From Lachnospiraceae bacterium (GTDB taxonomy: Bacteria > Bacillota > Clostridia > Lachnospirales > Lachnospiraceae), in NCBI GenBank assembly GCA_022790855.1, contig JAAVYA010000028.1, positions 1-64,000 of the forward strand: 64,000 nt of DNA, in the 5' to 3' direction. A program made the translations under genes and the position numbers. Under the pieces are notes generated by a model that was not told the origin of the DNA, searched no databases, and saw nothing but the letters and a program-made list of their open reading frames with translations. Every line of letters begins with the position of its first letter. Position 1 is the first letter of the stretch. This document shows, one piece after another, positions 57,977-64,000 of this stretch.

Positions 57977-58513
57977 TTATGAATAATCATCATCCTGGAT
58001 ATTTGTCATGTTTTGTTCAAAACGAGACTGATCCTCCGCCAGGTATCTGCCAATTTGAGCTTTAAATAAAAGATTGCGTTCATTGGCGTTCTTGGTATTC
58101 AGATAAATATCCAGGGAAAAGGTGTAGTTATACATCTCCTGATAGATTCTGGCGTAGCTCTGTTGATGCCGGAGCCAGGTTTCTTTGTACTTTTTGCTGT
58201 TTTTCAGTGCGATCAGAATGGTGACGATTGCTGACAGCAAAGAGACGAGGAAGGAAACAGAGACGCCAATCCAAGGCGTTACACTGGCAAATGTTAAAGT
58301 GAGGGATACGGTATTAAAAAAGGAAACGAGAGCGCTTAATGTAATGATGATGGTACCGGTGCGAAAGAATTTTTTTTTGTTGGATTCTTTCTTTCGGTAC
58401 ATATCATTCAAAATAGAAATGAGTGTTTCTAAAAATAAGCTGTCTCCCTGGTTCTCTTGCCATTTGCATTGAAAAGCATGTTCCATTGGCCTTGGTTTCG
58501 TTCCTTTTCTCAT
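57977..58513 (-). CDS. SLATT-type two-helix membrane protein (RADAR ancillary)
   Basis: 178 residues: cytoplasmic N-terminal helix, transmembrane helices at about 51-75 and 81-103, then a helical C-terminal region with WLRHQQSYARIYQEMYNYTF and RNLLFKAQIGRYL. This layout is that of SLATT (DUF4231-like) domains, membrane effectors of several defence systems. SLATT proteins have been reported as ancillary members of RADAR loci, the name RdrD being used as I recall. ATG 58513 follows AAAGGAA by 6 bases. It is on the same strand, 217 bases upstream of the TPR gene. Confidence 0.82.
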   Translation of the reverse strand: MRKGTKPRPMEHAFQCKWQENQGDSLFLETLISILNDMYRKKESNKKKFFRTGTIIITLSALVSFFNTVSLTLTFASVTPWIGVSVSFLVSLLSAIVTILIALKNSKKYKETWLRHQQSYARIYQEMYNYTFSLDIYLNTKNANERNLLFKAQIGRYLAEDQSRFEQNMTNIQDDDYS

Positions 58514-58564
58514 TGAAGTTTCCTTTTTCTATGGTGTATGTATGGTGTGTTATCTTTCGATATT

Positions 58565-58593
58565 AGAGTAAATAGATAGATGAATTAAGTCAA
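58565..58593 (-). promoter_or_regulatory. weak promoter of the SLATT gene
   Basis: Minus strand: TTGACT (58593-58588), 17-bp spacer, TACTCT (58570-58565). Confidence 0.45.
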
Positions 58594-58818
58594 TGACGAT
58601 GCCGGAATATCAGGATTCTTTATTGCTGGCTGGAGAAACTATATGATAGAGATTACCGGAGAAGTCCAGGCAGCTATGGACAGAGGCGTTGGGGATATGG
58701 AACTTGCCGGGGGAGGAGCCGGGGCGACAACATTAAGCGTATGCTGAAAAATGAGATGCGGAAGATGTGAAAAAACGATAATGGAAACAAGCCGGGATTC
58801 AGAAATTTTAAATCACAA
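58594..58818. other. intergenic stretch, possible gene relic
   Basis: No intact gene. On the plus strand short open stretches in two frames (from about 58595 and 58620 to 58745) are interrupted by stops and have a more GC-rich, coding-like composition than the flanks. They could be the scar of a gene lost when the defence locus arrived. I recognise no product. Confidence 0.3.
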
Positions 58819-58847
58819 CTGACAAAACGGCAAAATCATGCTATAAT
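58819..58847 (+). promoter_or_regulatory. promoter of the Rpn-like gene
   Basis: -35 CTGACA (58819-58824), 17-bp spacer, -10 TATAAT (58842-58847). Confidence 0.75.
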
Positions 58848-58867
58848 TTTAAGAAAGAGGTACATTT

Positions 58868-59461
58868 ATGCCAAGCACAGACAAAACTATTCGGCAGTTA
58901 AATTTGGAGGACGATTTCCTTTTTGCTAAAGTAATGAGCGATAAGGAGATCAGCAGGAAAGTATTAGAAAAAATATTGGGCGTTTCCATACGGGAAGTAT
59001 CCGTGCCCACTACACAGAAAACCATCAATATACTTTATGAGGGGAAAGGTATCCGGCTTGACGTATACCTAAACGATGACAAGGGAACGGTATATAATGT
59101 GGAACTGGAGCGTGGGAAGCGTAAGAAAGCTGTCCTTCCCAAGAGATCGAGGTATTATCAGGGGAATATTGACCTGGACATCATTTCAGCAGGGGAAGAT
59201 TACAGGAAGCTGAAAAAATCCTTTGTCATCTTCATCTGCACCTTTGACCCGTTTGGGGAGCAGCGCCATTTGTATACCTTTGAGAACAGGTGTGTGGAAA
59301 TCCCTTCCCTTATACTGGGGGATGAAACCACTAAGATTTTCCTGAATACAAAAGGCAATATGTATAATGTCGATCCGGAAATGCAGGAATTTTTTGAGCC
59401 AGGCCGTGAAGAAAGCAGCAGCCAGATAACATCCCTAATTTACTCTAAATCTGGAAATTGA
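58868..59461 (+). CDS. truncated Rpn-family / PD-(D/E)XK nuclease transposase-like protein
   Basis: 197 residues of the Rpn (TIGR01784) recombination-promoting nuclease family: LNLEDDFLFAKVMSD at the start, the core IRLDVYLNDDKGTVYNVELERGK with D and E-x-x-x-K residues, LPKRSRYYQG, FVIFICTFDPFG and IFLNTKGN. Family members are usually about 270-340 residues, so roughly the last third is missing; the frame ends in an unrelated tail EESSSQITSLIYSKSGN. Promoter and ribosome site AAAGAGG are intact. It borders the RADAR locus and may be a mobile-element remnant. Confidence 0.8.
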   Translation: MPSTDKTIRQLNLEDDFLFAKVMSDKEISRKVLEKILGVSIREVSVPTTQKTINILYEGKGIRLDVYLNDDKGTVYNVELERGKRKKAVLPKRSRYYQGNIDLDIISAGEDYRKLKKSFVIFICTFDPFGEQRHLYTFENRCVEIPSLILGDETTKIFLNTKGNMYNVDPEMQEFFEPGREESSSQITSLIYSKSGN

Positions 59462-59470
59462 AGAAAAGAC

Positions 59471-59515
59471 AAAAAAGAAGCCGCCGCTTCACGGTCGATC
59501 AATTGTGAAAGCGGC
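59471..59515 (-). terminator. terminator for the 59683-60048 gene
   Basis: Minus strand: GCCGCTTTCAC pairs (one bulge) with GTGAAGCGGC, followed by CGGCTTC and TTTTTT. The 160 bases between this and 59683 hold no supported gene. Confidence 0.6.
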
Positions 59516-59682
59516 CGCCCCTCTACATCAGGAACCATATCATTTATTGGAATCGTTTTATTATTTTGGGACTATGCTGCCGAAATTCTTTTAGGGAACC
59601 GTACAGCCAGGTTTTTGGCGTAAAGTAAACGCCTGTAAACAAAATATACATAGCAGATTACATTCGTATGACAGTCTGGTAC

Positions 59683-60048
59683 TCATAGCTTCTTTCTTAA
59701 TAATTTCCCAAGAAGCTTAATAATGATATTCCATTCTTGTTCTGAAATGATGATAGTATCTCCATATTGCGTTTCGACTCTTAAGAAGGTTTTCATTAGA
59801 ATCACCCTCTCTAAATGTCCAGTAAGGCCTTTCCGTAGTTCATCTTGCGTAATTTTCTTCAAGCCTGTTAACCTCCTCCTACTTCCAAATATTACTACGG
59901 TTCCCGCTGATGCCTTAATTTCTCGCCATATTAAACTAACATCTGATCGTCCACTATTCCAATATATATATTTATTAAGAGAATAAGGAAAGTTTCTGAA
60001 TTCGTCAATGACCATTTTGGAATATTCTTTCAGTACTAAAATTTCCAT
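59683..60048 (-). CDS. hypothetical protein, 121 aa
   Basis: I do not recognise this product. It is basic and soluble, with a Trp-containing N-terminal part, a beta-like stretch with TVVIFGSRRRLTGLKKI and an amphipathic C-terminal helix IIIKLLGKLLRKKL. There is no clear ribosome site before ATG 60048; ATG 60015 is an equal alternative. A terminator hairpin downstream on the same strand supports transcription. It lies between the Rpn remnant and the large surface protein, in accessory DNA. It may be real or a decayed fragment. Confidence 0.4.
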   Translation of the reverse strand: MEILVLKEYSKMVIDEFRNFPYSLNKYIYWNSGRSDVSLIWREIKASAGTVVIFGSRRRLTGLKKITQDELRKGLTGHLERVILMKTFLRVETQYGDTIIISEQEWNIIIKLLGKLLRKKL

Positions 60049-60224
60049 TTTGTAAACGTAAGAATAGAATTAATACAGATTCATTGCAAAACATATGCGA
60101 AAGTTTTACAAATATATTAATGAAAAAATATTTTCCGCTTTTCAGAAAAAAAGCTCAAAAAAGAAATAGATAGAAGAATAAATGCACTAATTTATTTGTT
60201 AAAAAAACCGATATAAGAAATAGA

Positions 60225-60270
60225 GTACGTATACATTTTTGGGGGATGAAGCCAAGAAACGTATACGTAC
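60225..60270 (+). promoter_or_regulatory. structured leader of the surface-protein gene
   Basis: GTACGTATAC (60225-60234) pairs exactly with GTATACGTAC (60261-60270), with an inner TTGG/CCAA stem around a GGGATGAAG loop. It lies about 50 bp before the start codon. It may be an operator or a 5' RNA structure; it matches no riboswitch class that I know. The 270-bp gap before 60320 is otherwise AT-rich without a gene. Confidence 0.5.
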
Positions 60271-60319
60271 AATTTGACGGAGAACAGAACATAGTTAAGT
60301 TCGACAGGAGGTTGTTGCT

Positions 60320-63300
60320 ATGAATAAGAATGTAGGGAAGAGAATACTGGCAGTATTCATGAGCGTGTGTATGCTGCTGGGAATGGCGGATTTTTCGGTG
60401 CTGACAGTAAAAGCAGCAGATCCAGTGGATTTGAGCACAAAAGCAACGATAAGGTATGCAAGCCAATCATTAGAATATACCGGAGAGGAGTTAAAACCCA
60501 GTATTACTGTCCGGATTGGAACGACAACATTAACAGAAGGGACAGATTATACGGTAGCTTGGCCAAGTCCTTCCACAGATGTTGGAGATTATGAATTCGA
60601 GATTACAGGAACGGGCAATTATAGTGGGACGAAGAAAGGGACTTACAAAATTACCCCCAGATTTTTGTCCTCTGGAAAAGGAATTAGTATTGACATTAAT
60701 GAAGGCGAGGATTTGACTGTTATCGGAAATGGTGTTCCGGTTAAGCCAGAGTTTACAGTCTCATATAATGGAACGCCCTTAAACGGTGAAGAGAAGAGTG
60801 ATTCGAATACCTCTACTGTTGACTATATTTTTGAGTATAAGAACAATACAACCGTTCGAAGAGATGCTTCTATAGTAATTACAGGCAAAGGCAATTATCA
60901 AGGGACTATGACAAAGACCTTTGAGATTAAAGCAAAATCAATGGATGACGTCAGCATTGAAGGGATTGACGGAATTATCAATTATACCGGGGATAAGGCA
61001 CAGTACAAACCAGAAAATATCACTCTGTCATATAACGGGGAAACTATGACGGCTGATGATTATACAATTAGCTACAGCGATACTTCAAAGCCTGGAAAGG
61101 TCACGGTTACAATCACTGGGAAGGGTAATTACAGCGGAACCCGTACAGAGGAATATATCATATTAAAGGATATGGCCGGTGCAGGATTTGAGAATCATAT
61201 TACCACCAGCCCTATTGGCAAACAAGTATATACAGGACAGCCAATACAGATCACGGGGTTAATTGTTTATGATTTAATTGGTGGAAAGCCTCAGGCCTTA
61301 AAAGAGGAAACGCATTACTATTTACAGCAGGGAGATAACGTGGATGTTACATCTACCGCAACATTTGGAGTTGCCGGCATAGAGGAAAATGGATATGCTG
61401 GATCTAAGACTTTTTATTATGAGATAGAGGCGGCGGACATTAAGACAGCTACGGTTGAAGGTATTGAAAAGAAAGTTGTATATACCGGACAACCTCATGA
61501 CCAAATACCCAAAGTTTTATTGGGAGAGACAGAGATTTCGACAGACAATTATGATGTCGCATACCGTAATACAACCAATGCAGGAACAGGCTATGTTGAT
61601 ATTAAAGGTAAGAATAATTTAAAAAATAGCAGGACAGAGAGCTTTACGATTGACCAGCAGCCTCTGGATGACACAGATCATGTAACCGTTACTTTGGAAA
61701 GAACTGATTATAGTTATGATGGGGCAGCAAAAACTCCAGGCGTAACGGTGACTTATACTCCGGAAGGAGAAAGCTCGATTACTCTTGAGCAGGGAGACAA
61801 CAAAGATTATACGGTTCGCTATGATAAAAATATCAATGCAGGAACAGTAGATGTGCTTATAACCGGACGGGGGAATTATAAAAATACCAGAGTAGAACAT
61901 TTCGATATCAATCCCAGAGATATTACAAGCGCAGCAGTAGAAGGTATTGTAGATGCAGTCTACACAGGCAGTGCTATTGATCAAAAAGGTCTTCAGGTAT
62001 CATTGGATGAGGGTAGGACAAAATTAGTTTCCGGTACAGATTATAGGGTTACTTATGAAAATAATATAGGAGTAGGAACTGCGACTTTAACCATAACTGG
62101 AATCAATAACTATACGGGTGAGATTAGCAGGACATTTGAGATTACCAAGAAGGTGTTTACGGACAATAATGCAAGTTATGTATTGGAATTTACCAGCGCT
62201 CCGTATAATTTCAAAGCGATTGAACCGTCCGTAAAGGTATCACATCTTGTAGGTACTCAGACAGTTGTTTTGGAACAGGATACAGATTATACGCTAACAT
62301 ATGATCAGCAACATACAGAGGTTGGGATTTACAATGTAACTGTTACAGGAATAGGAAACTTTGACGGCTCCATTACTAGACAGTATAGGATTACCCCTAT
62401 GGAATTGGATAAGAATAAAGCTTATTTCACCTTTGAGAATATGCTTCCTTATTATCCCTACACAGGTTCTGAAGCTGGTAAAGAAGTGCAGCCTGCAGAC
62501 TTCAGTATCAAATATCAGAGAGATGAGACTGAAGCAGCCTTGATTTTTGAACAGGATTATACACGGGAGTATGCAAATAATACGGCTCCTGGAACTGGTA
62601 AAATTATTATCAAGGGAGTAGATGGAAGTAACTTTACCGGTACTTTGGAACAAACATTCCAGATCAAAGGTGATTTGTATTCTGGTGCGGCGGCAGTAGA
62701 AGGCGCTATCACTGAAATTAAAGAGCAGGTGTATACTGGTTCGGAGATCTCCTTAGAAAATGATGATCTTACGATTGTATATAAGCCTACAGGTACGACG
62801 TTGACATTGGGTACAGATTATACGTTGGATAATTACCAAAACAATGTTGAACCAGGGGAGGGCACTGCCAGTGTGAGAATTACCGGGACGGATACCGGCA
62901 ACTATTACAGTAGCACGGATGGTTCAAACGATGAAATTGTAAAACATTTTACGATTCTGAAAAAGGATATCGGGAATGGCGACAATGAAACAGATGTAAA
63001 AGTTGAGTTAGAAAAAGTTCAGGAATATACGGGTTCCCCGATTGTTCCTAAATTAAAAGTGACCTATGGCAATCTGGAATTAACGCCCTGGGATGAGAAC
63101 AGCCAGTCTGGCGATTATATGGTAGTGCCTCAGCTTCCTCAGATGAACAACACGAATGCAGGAAAAGCTTCTATCGTAATTAGTGGAACGGGCGTTCATT
63201 ATCAGGGAACACAGACTGTAGAATTTGAGATTGTACCCAGAGATCTTGGTGTTGGTACAATCGAAGTAGCAGATATTGATGAGGAAAGAATCTATCATGG

Positions 63301-64000
63301 TACTCCTGTTAAAGTAAAAGATGACGAGAAAGAAGTTACTTTTACCTACACAGGAAAAGACACCGATGGAAATGATATTACGCTTAATAATACGGATATC
63401 ACCTATCAACTCACTTATAATGTAGATGAAAATAAAAATAATATTCCTGATAACGAAGAAGTCGGGATGGCGACTCTGCGGATAAAGGGAACCGGGCCTA
63501 ATTTTACAGGACAAATGGATATTCCTTTTAAAGTAAAAGGTGATTTGGCGACATATGCCTCATCAGTAGCGATTTCAGTAAATGCTGACAGGACTTATAC
63601 CGGAAATCCGCAAGAATTGACCGCAGATGAAATTACAGTAACCTACTATGGCCAGACGATGATTTTTGGCACAGATTATACTCTGGAATATCCGGAAGGG
63701 AATACGGATGCCACAGAGGCAGTTCCTTTTACCGTGAAATCAGTGACAGGAGACGACAGCTTTTACATGGGTGATAAAGCTGCAAACCTGGAAAATGCCA
63801 AAGAGAAATTCCAGATTAAGAAGAAGCCTATCGCAGATTTGGATATTGAAGTAGAAGGATTATTAGAAGAAGGTTATACCTACACAGGAGAAGAGATTCA
63901 TCCGGAAGAAGCTGCAAATTTTGCATTGAAATACGGTGAATTCACTTTGGAAAAAGGGGTATTGCCGGAACCAGGAGAAGGAGAAGAGGGTTCAGACGGT
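60320..64000 (+). CDS. secreted multi-repeat (MBG/YDG-like) surface protein, 3' end outside window
   Basis: An open frame of 1227 codons runs to the end of the window without a stop. A signal peptide (MNKNVGKRILAVFMSV... ending VLTVKA) is followed by about 13 complete repeats of 65-95 residues and part of another. Each repeat has the pattern YTG-x-x-(I/P), a beta segment, GTDYT-x-x-Y, N-x-x-x-GT, ITG-x-GNY-x-GT and a final F-x-I. This is typical of MBG/YDG-type Ig-like modules in large cell-surface adhesins of gut Firmicutes. AGGAGG precedes the start. A wall anchor or other C-terminal domain would lie beyond 64000. Confidence 0.9.
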   Translation, partial: MNKNVGKRILAVFMSVCMLLGMADFSVLTVKAADPVDLSTKATIRYASQSLEYTGEELKPSITVRIGTTTLTEGTDYTVAWPSPSTDVGDYEFEITGTGNYSGTKKGTYKITPRFLSSGKGISIDINEGEDLTVIGNGVPVKPEFTVSYNGTPLNGEEKSDSNTSTVDYIFEYKNNTTVRRDASIVITGKGNYQGTMTKTFEIKAKSMDDVSIEGIDGIINYTGDKAQYKPENITLSYNGETMTADDYTISYSDTSKPGKVTVTITGKGNYSGTRTEEYIILKDMAGAGFENHITTSPIGKQVYTGQPIQITGLIVYDLIGGKPQALKEETHYYLQQGDNVDVTSTATFGVAGIEENGYAGSKTFYYEIEAADIKTATVEGIEKKVVYTGQPHDQIPKVLLGETEISTDNYDVAYRNTTNAGTGYVDIKGKNNLKNSRTESFTIDQQPLDDTDHVTVTLERTDYSYDGAAKTPGVTVTYTPEGESSITLEQGDNKDYTVRYDKNINAGTVDVLITGRGNYKNTRVEHFDINPRDITSAAVEGIVDAVYTGSAIDQKGLQVSLDEGRTKLVSGTDYRVTYENNIGVGTATLTITGINNYTGEISRTFEITKKVFTDNNASYVLEFTSAPYNFKAIEPSVKVSHLVGTQTVVLEQDTDYTLTYDQQHTEVGIYNVTVTGIGNFDGSITRQYRITPMELDKNKAYFTFENMLPYYPYTGSEAGKEVQPADFSIKYQRDETEAALIFEQDYTREYANNTAPGTGKIIIKGVDGSNFTGTLEQTFQIKGDLYSGAAAVEGAITEIKEQVYTGSEISLENDDLTIVYKPTGTTLTLGTDYTLDNYQNNVEPGEGTASVRITGTDTGNYYSSTDGSNDEIVKHFTILKKDIGNGDNETDVKVELEKVQEYTGSPIVPKLKVTYGNLELTPWDENSQSGDYMVVPQLPQMNNTNAGKASIVISGTGVHYQGTQTVEFEIVPRDLGVGTIEVADIDEERIYHGTPVKVKDDEKEVTFTYTGKDTDGNDITLNNTDITYQLTYNVDENKNNIPDNEEVGMATLRIKGTGPNFTGQMDIPFKVKGDLATYASSVAISVNADRTYTGNPQELTADEITVTYYGQTMIFGTDYTLEYPEGNTDATEAVPFTVKSVTGDDSFYMGDKAANLENAKEKFQIKKKPIADLDIEVEGLLEEGYTYTGEEIHPEEAANFALKYGEFTLEKGVLPEPGEGEEGSDG

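Noticed and set aside
59544..59651. A 35-residue minus-strand frame starting MYILFTGVYF.
   Set aside because: No ribosome site and no family resemblance; too short to support as a gene.
60225..60270. A riboswitch upstream of the surface protein.
   Set aside because: The stem is real, but the conserved core of cyclic-di-GMP, preQ1, cobalamin or other classes I know is absent.
60320..64000. Repeated segments that might suggest a CRISPR array or tandem DNA repeat.
   Set aside because: The periodicity is at protein level (MBG/YDG-like modules of 65-95 residues); the DNA repeats are not identical and lie in one open frame.

Overview
The window reads as chromosomal DNA of a low-GC, anaerobic, spore-forming Firmicute, most likely a Lachnospiraceae-type Clostridia. 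The reasons are a parA-parS-parB locus followed by DUF4446 and DUF3881 genes, sporulation genes (spmA, spmB, spoIID, a SpoIIQ-like gene), a tyrosine T-box, a large SRP RNA directly after tadA, reverse rubrerythrin with PerR, and a DUF6128-type protein. The family assignment is inferred from gene content only.

Left part (1-14.9 kb). A kinase-like coiled-coil protein precedes a perfect parS site and parA/parB. DUF4446 and DUF3881 genes, tRNA-Arg(CCT), a coiled-coil membrane protein with two FliM/FliN-like peptides, pepT, and an unknown three-helix membrane protein follow. The membrane protein has a strong promoter with a perfect 32-bp palindrome at its start point. Next come tRNA-Lys(CTT), a 45-codon gene, a DUF1638 gene, trmB, a D,D-carboxypeptidase, a 170-aa protein with an inverted repeat at its promoter, and an AbiE-like pair whose second protein has lost the nucleotidyltransferase signature.

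Middle part (15-51 kb) is mostly housekeeping. It holds an Fe-S flavoprotein and LysR regulator, spmA/spmB, a second D,D-carboxypeptidase with acylphosphatase, tyrS under a T-box, and an AI-2E-type permease. A molybdoenzyme fused to a 2[4Fe-4S] module follows, then a Na/Pi transporter with a PhoB/PhoR-like pair, an aminotransferase, a Ca/Na antiporter, and metG-tatD-rsmA. Two DNA-repair genes (TIGR03915/TIGR03916) lie behind a perfect SOS box. After these come an NTP pyrophosphatase, a UroD-like methyltransferase, spoIID/spoIIQ, a GIY-YIG protein, hemolysin III, a DEAD helicase, a triple-PepSY protein, rubrerythrin and perR sharing one operator, a DUF6128 protein, an acetyltransferase with an NrdG2-type activase, and tadA with the SRP RNA.

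Right part (51.2-64 kb) is accessory. On the minus strand lies a RADAR antiphage locus: a SLATT-type two-helix membrane protein, a tetratricopeptide protein of about 474 aa, the ATPase RdrA and the adenosine-deaminase-fold RdrB. The TPR gene overlaps rdrA by 26 bp, has its own good promoter, and is not part of the described RADAR core, so it is the best candidate here for an undescribed component. The locus is bordered by a truncated Rpn-type nuclease gene. The window ends inside a secreted repeat protein (1227 codons visible) made of about 13 complete MBG/YDG-like modules.

Control is often readable. Consensus sigma-A-type promoters precede many units, and several operators (PerR boxes, SOS box, the 32-bp palindrome, the repeat at 13250) sit just downstream of the -10 hexamer. 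Convergent gene pairs are separated by two-armed hairpins that can terminate in both directions. No CRISPR array, insertion sequence or rRNA gene was seen.
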